Origin: Neoalteromonas arenosi
GTDB taxonomy: Bacteria; Pseudomonadota; Gammaproteobacteria; Enterobacterales; Alteromonadaceae
NCBI RefSeq assembly: GCF_030362855.1
Contig: NZ_JAUCBP010000012.1
Coordinates: 248,001 to 312,000 of the forward strand
Direction of reading: 5' to 3'
DNA: 64,000 nt
The first letter of the stretch is position 1. Each line of letters starts with the position of its first letter. Below, piece by piece: positions 17,501-25,313 of this stretch. The position numbers were made by a program, and so were the translations under genes. The notes beneath the pieces were generated by a model that was given only the letters and a program-made list of their open reading frames with translations, was not told where the DNA came from and searched no databases.

Positions 17501-18240
17501 GCGAGCAAGGACGGATTTTTGGCGCTGATCTCACGCAGTACTACCATGTGTTAGACGATATTGATAAGCGCATAGCGACGCAAAGTCGGCGGATCAGTAA
17601 AGAAGTTGACGAAGAGCTATTCCTCGATGGCGTGTCTGATTCTGCAGTGAAAATCAGGTCAAGGATCAGTGAGCTTGAATTCTGGCCTGAGCTGGCGGCC
17701 TTTAAACAGCAATATCAACAATGGATGGATTCAGGAGCAACCGAGTTGCCCGTAGAAGAGTATGGTCTGTCAATGCGTCGGGTGCTGGACATTCTTGGCC
17801 GTGCAGCCTTATCAGGTGGGATAAGCAAGCTGTTAGATATTGAATTGCACTTGCGCGAAGGTGATTCAAATCTCGTCATTCGTACCGACCGTCAATTGAA
17901 TGAAAGTTCGAGTCATGGAATGGCCTATTTAATTTTGTGTAAATTCTTATTGGCATTTACACGGTTGTTGCGTAACTCGGCGAACGTAATCATTCACTGG
18001 CCAATCGACGAATTAGGAACGTTGCATCAATCCAATGTGAAAAAGATTTTCGATGCTTGTCAGAACAATCAAATTTCAGTGGTTGGCGCGTTCCCAAACC
18101 CTGAATCTGATGTCCTTAAACTGTTTGAAAATCGTTATTTGATTGACAAAGCCACGCGCCGTCTGCAGGTGGTGCAACCTAAAGCAAGTCCATTGAGCGA
18201 GCGTTTAAAAGCGAAATTTGCTGAGGAGGCTAACGCATGA
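14545..18240 (+). CDS. SMC-like ATPase, MksB/JetC-like (DUF3584-type)
   Basis: 1231 aa from ATG 14545 (AGGA 7 bp upstream; an upstream TTG at 14509 lacks a site). N-terminal Walker A GTNASGKTT at residues 30-38; very long coiled coil in the middle (about 260-900, Gln/Glu/Ala rich) with a hinge-like interruption near 560-600; C-terminal head with ABC-signature-like SSSHGMAYLILCKFLLAF and Walker B IIHWPIDELGTLHQSN. Such proteins work as condensin-type DNA motors; MksB and JetC are the closest architectures I know. It is the first of three overlapping genes with a wHTH-like and a kleisin-like subunit. Confidence 0.75.
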   Translation: MPGLHRIILIDTHLPGVVELKLNGHTNICGTNASGKTTLQRLIPVFYGEYPSRVVPATRDSFERWYLPRESSFIIYEYMRHEDELCQAVLTSNGNGVTYRFIGKPFDLDDYVFKNKAGDHVPTSAAELARSLKRNNVMVTNQLNTKDFRAVLQNDTSTMQASSNARELMGYARMFSLSDEHQHLRHIEKLAKAVHSKEGKMETIKAMIAAILEEDGVQPPSSNLSRKHVDDWLKECQLIQEFEVIRPEFSRLETADVQLLDSEARLAALKHHFLHDQSFLAATTAQQQGVVDETSVTLKQLESEWQEQRESLNQTLSAANADSAKFEQELDSVEEEYQRWQDQDIDKLQSDVQHLSQWQSDLDATQSRYALVTEKHQDVQASFDKRMADFNEKLNQQLEKLNSQQHELIAKRADQQREGDQQQQSLKDDFNAQKEQLTEQHQSHYSDLVEQKANLNARLQNVGFSEFEQSQLDLLDATIDEAVGIEDNAREQLRKAQQSVQSAQQLRHKVSEALQEQSREVMRQKSELSAAERLLHPEDNTLLAFLRANVDGWEASIGKLVDPQLLQRTDLKPEVSAKKQPSMFGVSLDLSHIDLPEFAQDEQDLRTQLEAAQTLLEQATEQQNKVEQELTAATEAVRAAELAVTKAESQVKSAEANRKRSQQDRQALHREYQAALAERKQNGKQQLKQVESQLAKATISYKAALADVDEQRREALNELGFHWQQIIDDIVAEEQQVSAQLAEVKANAKADRKAMEKWLADELDQRGVDIDEIGALKKKIEQLKADIDYTETHRHKVADYQRWYKNVFNGQKVTWQKQLAAAKKSASNAERQLSERRQQVTTQRQQLNEQQVNAEQLLRQAREASSSVEQLLKTLKRLALASDGQTANIDGSGNDITGISQRITEANDLLQTREQLLSDIRSYVERFDQLIAAQAGTGLSDTWERSREECTSVDQDGVRHIEHRRLVQHLARLLNEIVPQKLHGLREQGRIFGADLTQYYHVLDDIDKRIATQSRRISKEVDEELFLDGVSDSAVKIRSRISELEFWPELAAFKQQYQQWMDSGATELPVEEYGLSMRRVLDILGRAALSGGISKLLDIELHLREGDSNLVIRTDRQLNESSSHGMAYLILCKFLLAFTRLLRNSANVIIHWPIDELGTLHQSNVKKIFDACQNNQISVVGAFPNPESDVLKLFENRYLIDKATRRLQVVQPKASPLSERLKAKFAEEANA

Positions 18241-18872
18241 TGAATCAACAAGGCCGCGTGCTGACTCAGCTATTGCAAGGGCAATTCATCTGTCAAATCA
18301 GTGATGAAGAGGCATGGCGTTATCTTAAGAACAGCGCTAATCGAGATGCGCTCGAGCCTCACCTCAACCTACTCAATAGGACACTGACTAGCACCGCTGA
18401 TGGCGATGTGTTTTTTGTCGGTTATACTGCGCTTGGTGAAGATGAGCGCAAAATATTGGGGCAACAGTTTCAGGAAGTTTCATCGAGTTTACGTCCATTA
18501 GTTGATTGGTTGTTGCTTGTTCAACAGGCTCAAGGCAGCGACGTTCCGGTAACAATGGGAACACCCATTCGTTTGACGGAGCTTCAAACCATTATTGAAG
18601 ATACACCGGCATTTGCTGAGCAGCTGGAAAAAATCTCTCGCTACCGCTTGTTTGGCTCCACGAGTACCCAAGTCGATGGCCAAATAAAACAGGTCTTTAA
18701 GCGCTTAACAGACCTTGGGTATTTACTTAAACCCAACCCAGAAAAACAGATTTTTATTGCCACGGGTAAGATTGATTATCTATACGAAGTATTGCGGTTT
18801 ATTGATGAAACTGAGTCTTTGTCACTTGCAGAGCAAGCTCAAATGGCCAGTGAGCAAGGTAGCCTACTGTGA
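18237..18872 (+). CDS. Small condensin subunit, MksE/JetB-like
   Basis: 211 aa, overlapping the SMC gene by 4 bp (ATGA) with AGGAGG upstream. Two winged-helix-like halves: GRVLTQLLQGQFICQISDEEAWRYLKNSANRDALEPHLNLL, then IEDTPAFAEQLEKISRYRLFGSTSTQVDGQIKQVFKRLTDLGYLLKPNPEKQIFIATGKIDYLYEVL. Size, position and fold pattern match KITE-type MksE/JetB subunits, which bind the kleisin. The family call rests on context plus architecture rather than one diagnostic motif. Confidence 0.6.
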   Translation: MMNQQGRVLTQLLQGQFICQISDEEAWRYLKNSANRDALEPHLNLLNRTLTSTADGDVFFVGYTALGEDERKILGQQFQEVSSSLRPLVDWLLLVQQAQGSDVPVTMGTPIRLTELQTIIEDTPAFAEQLEKISRYRLFGSTSTQVDGQIKQVFKRLTDLGYLLKPNPEKQIFIATGKIDYLYEVLRFIDETESLSLAEQAQMASEQGSLL

Positions 18873-20086
18873 ATCAAAATCTTTTTCAGTCAGGCGTAAA
18901 ACTTCTCAATGCACTAAGTCGGCATAGTGAAGTGATAATGCGGGCTTATCTGGTGGGGAGCGTAAGTGCCAGTGACATAAGCCCCAAAGTGCTTGATCAA
19001 CTGTTGCAGTTGGGCGTTTTATGGCGTCCTGAACAAGACGGTGATTATCGTTTAAAAGGCGCAGTCCGCAACCTGCTCGAAGGCAGTTTGCAAGATGAGC
19101 GCAATCGCCAGATCGACACTAATATGGCTAGCGCACTGGCTGCGATAAAGACGCTCGCACAGCATTACAAAGAAGCTCTGCATTATGGTCGGTTTGCCGA
19201 GTCGCAAGGCCACCTCAACGATTTGCGTGAGCATGTCTATGCACTTACAGAGTCTTTAGCGAATCATGTGCGGCTGTTATTCAGCCGGATCAATAACGAG
19301 TTTGGATACGTGTCGTCGGTCGACGCAAAAATTCGCGAAAATCAGCTGGCACAGTCTCAGGTTACTGACTTACTCAACCAGATAGAGCTCATTCGTTTTG
19401 ACGAACTGAGTGAGTTGGCTGGCAATAATCGCGATTTGCGGCACCTACTCGTCGTGGCGTTGCAGCAAAGCTTTACGCGCGTGACTAAAGAACAATCAGC
19501 CGTACAAGCACGCTTGTTGGAATTACTCGGGCGATTTCGTGAATTTCGCGGTAAAACGCGATTGCTTAAAGGGTTTGTATTGCACAGCGACCAACACCCC
19601 GATTTCGTGCCAAAAGACTACACGCGTTTTAGTCAGATACCGATGTTGTTTAATCAAGCTGAGCCTTTGCTTAGGGCTGCTGCAGTAGACCCCAACAATG
19701 TTGAGCAAGAAGCAGAACTGCAACACTTAGTGGGGCAAATCCGAACTATCAACCGACAGCGAAAACACGAGCAGCACAGTGCTGCGAAGAGTATTAGTAT
19801 CGAAGTCCTTGCTGCCGTCGAGATGGATGATTCCCGGTTGCGCGAAGCGGTTGAACAGTATTTTTGCCATGTGATTGACAGCGGCGAAAACATCACTGCC
19901 CTGCAGTATCACCAATGGCGAGCATTGGACTTTGACACAGAGGCTTGGCTGTATCAAGTGATTGGCGGCTATCAGTCACTCGATACCGAAGAGCAACGGT
20001 TTTTTGCGATTGAAGCAACGGGCGAGCCGCATCCGGTGTACTCAGGAAATTACTTGATCCACGATGTCATTTTGGGCCTGCGATAG
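18869..20086 (+). CDS. Kleisin-like condensin subunit, MksF/JetA-like
   Basis: 405 aa, GTG start overlapping the previous gene by 4 bp. N-terminal wHTH-like region (LNALSRHSEVIMRAYLVGSVSASDISPKVLDQLLQLGVLWRPEQDGDYRLKGAVRNLLE), a central helical bundle (YALTESLANHVRLLFSRINNEFGYVSSVDAKIRENQ) and a C-terminal helical domain. These fit MksF/JetA kleisins that bridge the two SMC heads. The order here is SMC-E-F, the reverse of the usual F-E-B order, and no JetD/MksG nuclease (TOPRIM) gene follows. Confidence 0.6.
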   Translation: MNQNLFQSGVKLLNALSRHSEVIMRAYLVGSVSASDISPKVLDQLLQLGVLWRPEQDGDYRLKGAVRNLLEGSLQDERNRQIDTNMASALAAIKTLAQHYKEALHYGRFAESQGHLNDLREHVYALTESLANHVRLLFSRINNEFGYVSSVDAKIRENQLAQSQVTDLLNQIELIRFDELSELAGNNRDLRHLLVVALQQSFTRVTKEQSAVQARLLELLGRFREFRGKTRLLKGFVLHSDQHPDFVPKDYTRFSQIPMLFNQAEPLLRAAAVDPNNVEQEAELQHLVGQIRTINRQRKHEQHSAAKSISIEVLAAVEMDDSRLREAVEQYFCHVIDSGENITALQYHQWRALDFDTEAWLYQVIGGYQSLDTEEQRFFAIEATGEPHPVYSGNYLIHDVILGLR

Positions 20087-20207
20087 GTCAAAAAAGTGAA
20101 AAACTATGCAACTAATCCCGAACTAAGTGGTCTAAATTTCTCTTTTGGGATATTCGCAAATCACTATTCCAGTCACCCTCGAGCCGGGTGCGATGTAAGG
20201 AGTTCCT

Positions 20208-20591
20208 ATGCAACTGACTGAACAACAAGGCTTTAACGAAGCGCTCATCCAATTGTCAGTGTTACTCTACCAAATAGACGGTAAGGTCAGTCTCAGTGAG
20301 CAAGACTATGTTGAACAAGTCATGGAGTCGTTGGACTGGGGCAGTACTATCTGCAAAGAAGCCTTTTTAAATAACGCGATTCATCGAGCCCGCCAAGCGG
20401 TTGACAACAATGACTGTCGAGCGTTTATGCAGGAGTTAGGAGAAGATCTGAATCAAGATGCTGGTAAAGCACTTGATGTAGCCATGGAGCTAACTGCAAT
20501 TGATGGGGAACGCAGTGAAGAAGAAACCGAATTACTGGCGTATCTCACTAACCGAATTTTGGCCAAATCACTGACAGCACAGGTGGTTTAG
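20208..20591 (+). CDS. TerB-like acidic helical protein
   Basis: 127 aa. Two TerB/DjlA-like Asp-Gly helices are visible: LLYQIDGKVSLSEQDYVEQVME and VAMELTAIDGERSEEETELLAYL, the metal-binding acidic pattern of the TerB fold. Ribosome site AAGGAG 7 bp before ATG. It follows the condensin-like operon after 121 bp and converges with the ABC transporter gene, overlapping it by 4 bp at the stops. A role in tellurite or stress response is known only for family members. Confidence 0.65.
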   Translation: MQLTEQQGFNEALIQLSVLLYQIDGKVSLSEQDYVEQVMESLDWGSTICKEAFLNNAIHRARQAVDNNDCRAFMQELGEDLNQDAGKALDVAMELTAIDGERSEEETELLAYLTNRILAKSLTAQVV

Positions 20592-22342
20592 CTAACTAAT
20601 TGCAACTCAGCATGTTCGCGGTACAAAGAATTACTCGTCATAAGTTCTTCGTGTGTGCCGGTAGCCGCAATTCGACCATCTTGCATGACGACAATCAGGT
20701 CGGCATTAACAACCGTGGCGAGTCGATGGGCAATGATCAGTGTTGTGCGACCGCGCATTAAGTTATCCAAGCCGAGTTTCACTGCTCTTTCACTTACCGC
20801 ATCCAGTGCACTAGTAGCTTCATCGAGCAGAAGAATCGGGCGGTCGGCCAAAATTGCTCGGGCTATTGCAATCCGCTGTTTTTGCCCGCCAGATAACTTG
20901 ACCCCTCGTTCACCTAAATTAGTCTTATAGCCCTCGGGTAACTGTGAGATAAACTCATGCGCTTGTGCGGTTTTGGCTGCAGCCACGACATCCGCTTGGC
21001 TAGCCTCAGGGCGACCGTAGCGAATGTTCTCAACAACATCATTAGCAAATATCACTGATTCTTGCGGCACTAACGCAAATTGTGTGCGTAGACTTTCAAT
21101 AGCTAACTGACTGATATCTTGACCATGGACCCGTATAGAGCCTTGTTCCGTGGCATAAAATCGCAGTAGTAACTGAAACACTGTCGATTTACCCGCACCG
21201 CTTGGCCCCACTAAAGCAACGCGCTGGCCGGGACTAATCTGCAGAGTGATATCTTGCAATACTGCGCGCTCGGGGGCGCTGGGGTAGGCAAAACTCACGG
21301 CCGTCAGCTCGATTGCAGGCACACTCATTGGGACTTTGGCTGGTGAAAGCAGTGTAGGTGCAATAATACCTTGAATATGACTGGTTGCATTGAGCAGTTC
21401 TAACAGGCGTTCACTGGCACCGGCAGCTTTTTGTATTTCACCAATCACTTCACTTACCGTTGCAATGCTGCCGCCGGCCAACACCGCATAAAACATAAAG
21501 GCGGTTAGTTCGCCCGCAGTCATCCCACCGCTGATAACATCGGTTGCGCCAATCCAGGCGACTAACACAATAGCAATGATACTAATTGCCATGATCAGGC
21601 CAATAAGCAGCGATCGATAGTGGATACGCTGCCTTGCTGTCGCCATCACTGCGTCAATTCGCTCTGAAAATGCCTGTATGTCGACTTGCTCATGCGAATA
21701 GGCTTGCACAGTCTGAATTTCATGCAGAGTTTCATCAACGTATGCACCTATATCCGCGACTTTGTCTTGGCTAGCGCGAGAATACTTACGCACCTGCTTG
21801 CCAAGTAACTTGATCGGTAAAAGCACGAATGGCACCGCTAACATTACATACAGGGTCAGCATTGGACTACTGATCAGCATTAGAACCAAGGCGCCGATGA
21901 AGGTAACGCTTGAGCGCAGCGCCATGGAAATACTCATGCCAATGACACTTTGTAGAACCGTGGTATCGGCGGTAAAACGCGAAATAACCTCGCCCGTACG
22001 CGTTTGAGTGTAGAATTCCGGGTCAAGTGTTAAGAGGTGATTAAATACGCGCTGACGAATGTCTGCGCTTACCCGCTCACCTAGCCAAGTCATTAAGGCA
22101 AAGCGAAAATAGGTAGCAATACTCGCGGTTAATGAAATGAGTAGTACTGCAAACAGTAGTTGATTCAAGCGGTCAGCATCATCAGCAACAAAACCTTGAT
22201 CCACCGCTAGACGTATTCCTTGCCCCAATACTAACCAAGCAAATGAGCCGATAAACAAGGCAAAAATAGCACCACTGACTTGATATTTATAAGGTTTAAG
22301 GAAACTCAGTAACCACTGTAAAACAGATGTAGTAGATGACAC
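20588..22342 (-). CDS. ABC exporter half-transporter (MsbA/LmrA-like)
   Basis: 584 aa with fused membrane domain (six helices, about residues 15-310) and nucleotide-binding domain (about 340-575). Walker A VGPSGAGKST, Q-loop ALVPQESVIF, signature LSGGQKQRIAIARA, Walker B ILLLDEATSALD and switch His IIAHRLATV are all intact, so it should be active as a homodimer. Substrate unknown: drugs, lipids or peptides. Alteromonadales carry near relatives annotated as multidrug/lipid exporters. Confidence 0.85.
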   Translation of the reverse strand: MSSTTSVLQWLLSFLKPYKYQVSGAIFALFIGSFAWLVLGQGIRLAVDQGFVADDADRLNQLLFAVLLISLTASIATYFRFALMTWLGERVSADIRQRVFNHLLTLDPEFYTQTRTGEVISRFTADTTVLQSVIGMSISMALRSSVTFIGALVLMLISSPMLTLYVMLAVPFVLLPIKLLGKQVRKYSRASQDKVADIGAYVDETLHEIQTVQAYSHEQVDIQAFSERIDAVMATARQRIHYRSLLIGLIMAISIIAIVLVAWIGATDVISGGMTAGELTAFMFYAVLAGGSIATVSEVIGEIQKAAGASERLLELLNATSHIQGIIAPTLLSPAKVPMSVPAIELTAVSFAYPSAPERAVLQDITLQISPGQRVALVGPSGAGKSTVFQLLLRFYATEQGSIRVHGQDISQLAIESLRTQFALVPQESVIFANDVVENIRYGRPEASQADVVAAAKTAQAHEFISQLPEGYKTNLGERGVKLSGGQKQRIAIARAILADRPILLLDEATSALDAVSERAVKLGLDNLMRGRTTLIIAHRLATVVNADLIVVMQDGRIAATGTHEELMTSNSLYREHAELQLVS

Positions 22343-22429
22343 GGTACACGGATAATGATTGGTTTAGATCTAGTGTACGCGCGTCACTCGTTTTTGTATC
22401 GTTTTAAAGTGTAAAAGCCTGTGTATCAA

Positions 22430-23401
22430 TCAGGTGATCAGTGGCGAACTAAACCCTGCCGGTTTAAGCGCCAATACGCTACAATTGACCTGATTTAATA
22501 CCGATTCGGCAGTATTACCCATGAAAAAGCCTGGAATGCCGATGCGTGCCACTGTACCCATTACGAGCAAGTCACAGTCCAATTGACTGATCAACTCTGG
22601 CATATCCCGTCGAGCATTGCCACGAATAACGTGGGTTTGGATCCGTAGATTTTCGATGACGTCATCGGGATTAGCCCCTTTAATCAACTCGATAAGCTCC
22701 TGGATCGCCGCTTGGCGTTCAGCTTCGGTTTGCTCTTGATCACCGCCAAAAGCATGAGCACCCATGTCAACGATGCCGTCATACACCACCATGTCTACCT
22801 GTTCATCAATAACATGAACGATATTCAACGTCGCATTTTCTTCAACGGCTACTTGAGCGGCCTTAATAACCACCGCCTGGTTGAGTTGCTTGCGAGTAGC
22901 TACTTCATCGTCGGGGTAGTGATAGTTAACATCGACAGCCGCGACTATCTGCTGGTAGCGCTGACTATCGTTGCGATGCAACAACCACACGGGGGCCGGA
23001 CATTTCCGTAACAAGCGCATATCTTCATGACCAAACAAACGGTCAATGAGGTCAGTTTTGGCTAACTTCACGACTAAATCGGCACCAATATCTTGTGTGA
23101 CCTTGGCAATTTCAATGAAGCTGTGCCCATAGCGAAACACAGTATCGACGGGCATCTTTTCACGCCATTCCTGTGCCTTGCTATCCAAGCGCTGCTCGGC
23201 AGCCGCTTGGATACTCTCGTAGGTGTCGATATACGCAAAGGATTCCATCACCATGTTGGCATTGGGTGGGAGAGGTTCAAGTGCAAGCATAACCGTAAGT
23301 TTGGCGTTGTGTTGCTGACAAATGTGTATCGCGTGACCGACCACTTCATCGGGATTTTGCAGTTCAGTAAGGACGCATAAAACATGTTTAAAGCACGACA
23401 T
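22430..23401 (-). CDS. uspE: Tandem universal stress protein, UspE-like
   Basis: 323 aa made of two Usp domains, as in E. coli UspE (316 aa). The first starts FKHVLCVLTELQNPDEVVGHAIHICQQHNAKLTVML; the second starts QRYQQIVAAVDVNYHYPDDE and ends with DLLVMGTVARIGIPGFFMGNTAESVLNQVNCSVLALKP, containing the G-2x-G-9x-G(S/N)xAE nucleotide-type motif. Cytosolic, linked in other species to stress endurance and motility. ATG at 23401. Confidence 0.8.
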   Translation of the reverse strand: MSCFKHVLCVLTELQNPDEVVGHAIHICQQHNAKLTVMLALEPLPPNANMVMESFAYIDTYESIQAAAEQRLDSKAQEWREKMPVDTVFRYGHSFIEIAKVTQDIGADLVVKLAKTDLIDRLFGHEDMRLLRKCPAPVWLLHRNDSQRYQQIVAAVDVNYHYPDDEVATRKQLNQAVVIKAAQVAVEENATLNIVHVIDEQVDMVVYDGIVDMGAHAFGGDQEQTEAERQAAIQELIELIKGANPDDVIENLRIQTHVIRGNARRDMPELISQLDCDLLVMGTVARIGIPGFFMGNTAESVLNQVNCSVLALKPAGFSSPLIT

Positions 23402-23415
23402 CGACTGTTCTCCAG

Positions 23416-23787
23416 TTATTGCATTGAATGTAGACCAAAAAGGTTGCCATCAGGATCTAAGACCATACTGCAGAATCCATAATCACCAATCGACATTTTA
23501 CTGCGACTCACGGTTCCACCTGCGGCTTCAACTCGGCCTTCTTCGACAGCACAATCCTCGCAGCTGAAATATACGACGGTACTATTTCCACCTGACGGTA
23601 TACTCGGCGCATGTACCAGAGCACCTGATGCTCCGGCTCCCTCATCATCACTGGGAAAAGCCAACATGGCAATACCTTCAATCGGAAGCGCAGTTAATTG
23701 TACACAGAGCACTTGCTCATAAAAGGATTTTGCCCGTTCAATATCTTGTACATAAATCTCAAACCAACCGACCGGATTATTATGCAT
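23416..23787 (-). CDS. VOC-family (glyoxalase-like) protein
   Basis: 123 aa, two beta-alpha-beta-beta-beta modules of the vicinal-oxygen-chelate fold: NPVGWFEIYVQDIERAKSFYEQVLCVQL at the N-terminus and VDPDGNLFGLHS-type ending (MVLDPDGNLFGLHSMQ). ATG 23787 is chosen because AGGAG lies 6 bp upstream; a TTG one codon earlier is less likely. Substrate unknown. It is 14 bp upstream of uspE on the same strand, so possibly cotranscribed. Confidence 0.75.
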   Translation of the reverse strand: MHNNPVGWFEIYVQDIERAKSFYEQVLCVQLTALPIEGIAMLAFPSDDEGAGASGALVHAPSIPSGGNSTVVYFSCEDCAVEEGRVEAAGGTVSRSKMSIGDYGFCSMVLDPDGNLFGLHSMQ

Positions 23788-23954
23788 CAATCTCTCCTTG
23801 AAAAAGCGTTAGGACCTCATTGCGTAGAGTCTAATCTAGCATATACTCGCCTCACTTCTACCTCCTCGTGAGTATAGTTGAGCTTGATTTGATTTAGCGC
23901 AATGACTTACGGCCTAGCTGCAAGTTGTGGGCTATTGGGTAGAATGGCTTGCGT

Positions 23955-24764
23955 TTACTTTTCTATAAACGCTTGTTCAATCACATAATGCCCCATGCTG
24001 CGAGAGTTGGCTTTACAGAATCCGCGTTTATCAAGAATAGTCATTAGATCTTGCAACATGTCGTTATTCCCGCACAGCATAAAGCGGTCGTTTTCAATAT
24101 TGATATCGGGTAAGCCAAGTCGACGAGTAAGCTCACCGCTGGTTAATAGGTCCGTGATTCGACCTGTGTGCACGTGTGGTGTCGCGTTGCTATTTGGGTC
24201 AACATATTCATAGTGTTCGCGCGTTACGGTAGGGTAGTAACGCAGTTTAGCTCGCACGAGTTCACCAAAATAAGGGTTGTGGGGAAGCTGCGTTTGAACT
24301 TCATCTTGATAGGCTAGTTCAGGAACTGTGCGCGTACCGTGGACAAGAATTATCTTTTCGTAGTGCTCGTAAATATGCAGACCGCGAATAATGCTCATAA
24401 ATGGCGCTAAGCCAGTACCGGTTGCCAACAAGTATAGATGCTTGCCTGGTATCAGGTAGCCAGGGACTAGAGTACCTGTAGGACGGGTAGAAACCAGAAT
24501 TTGATCGCCGACGTTGATATTTTGTAGGCGCGACGTTAATGCGCCGTCAGGTACTTTAATGCTGAAAAACTCCAGTTCGTCTTCATAATTAGCGCTCGCG
24601 ATACTATACGCGCGCATCAAGGGCCTGCCGTCAACCTCTAAGCCAATCATAACAAACTGGCCGCATTCAAACGTAAGCGACCGCTCGCGCGTGGTTTTAA
24701 AGCTAAAGAGGGTATCATTCCAATGATGAACGTGGGTCACTGTCGCGGGTATGGTGTTGCGCAT
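23955..24764 (-). CDS. fpr: Ferredoxin/flavodoxin--NADP+ reductase
   Basis: 269-aa FAD enzyme exchanging electrons between NADPH and ferredoxin or flavodoxin. FAD-binding RAYSIASANYEDELEFFSIKVPDG, ribityl/pyrophosphate block LTSRLQNINVGDQI, NADP-binding LLATGTGLAPFMSIIRG and C-terminal MLCGNNDMLQDLMTILDKRGF ... GHYVIEQAFIEK match bacterial Fpr. ATG at 24764. Upstream carries an 11-bp palindrome that could be an operator. Confidence 0.9.
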   Translation of the reverse strand: MRNTIPATVTHVHHWNDTLFSFKTTRERSLTFECGQFVMIGLEVDGRPLMRAYSIASANYEDELEFFSIKVPDGALTSRLQNINVGDQILVSTRPTGTLVPGYLIPGKHLYLLATGTGLAPFMSIIRGLHIYEHYEKIILVHGTRTVPELAYQDEVQTQLPHNPYFGELVRAKLRYYPTVTREHYEYVDPNSNATPHVHTGRITDLLTSGELTRRLGLPDINIENDRFMLCGNNDMLQDLMTILDKRGFCKANSRSMGHYVIEQAFIEK

Positions 24765-24804
24765 TAAATCGGGTTTCCAAAATCAAGAGTATATAGACGC
24801 AATA

Positions 24805-24834
24805 TTTTTCGTAACTACTTGTTGTTACGAAAAA
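24805..24834. promoter_or_regulatory. Palindrome upstream of fpr
   Basis: Arms TTTTTCGTAAC (24805-24815) and GTTACGAAAAA (24824-24834) are perfect complements with an 8-base loop, 41 bp before the fpr start. It has no U-tract, so an operator is more likely than a terminator. Regulator unknown. Confidence 0.4.
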
Positions 24835-24900
24835 ATAGACTTTGAGTTCACATAGTAGTTGTAGATTAACTGAGCGACAAACTAGAACTTAAATGAAAAA

Positions 24901-24923
24901 TGGTGGCCCGGCCCTGACTTGAA
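24901..24923 (-). repeat. Degenerate tRNA 3'-end fragment (old attachment-site scar)
   Basis: The 23 bases starting TGGTGGCCCGGCCC match the 3' end (T-stem, acceptor and CCA) of the tRNA at 51264 with two mismatches, and the fragment at 40386 with one. They occur in the same orientation. The similarity stops at TTGAA, unlike the 40386 copy. Taken with the other two copies it looks like the oldest of three stacked integration scars. Confidence 0.55.
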
Positions 24924-25313
24924 TAAAGGTACTAAGGGGTCTTATTCAGGTGTTCGTAATCCAGTTGAAATTCAAAAACTCGATAAAGTTGTGGGCCGCA
25001 TATTTTTTCCTGTTCATTGTTTCATTCAACTTCAATGGCGGCCGTTAAAGAGCAGAGTGAAATACTGTAGTTAGCCAGCTAAAAAACTCCCCCCAAAATG
25101 CCAAGGTTACTATTTATATTTTCGCCAATGAGGAGTAATTTTAACGCTTGAATCTGAGTGACGTATCGGCCACACAGTATGCAGAAACATAGCTACATCC
25201 CCTGATTAGCGGCTCAAAATCATCATCCTATTCCACTGCAGCTTTGATTAAGATGATCGAAGTGCAATGTGATTGTGGTGGTATGAGTAATAAAATGCCG
25301 GTATTAGGTTGTG
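24924..25313. other. Gene-free 390-bp gap at the left edge of the chemotaxis block
   Basis: No ORF with coding character and no further tRNA sequence is seen. The gap separates fpr (core) from the REC-EAL gene and begins with the tRNA-like scar. Base composition is mixed, with a C7 run near 25090. Confidence 0.5.
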
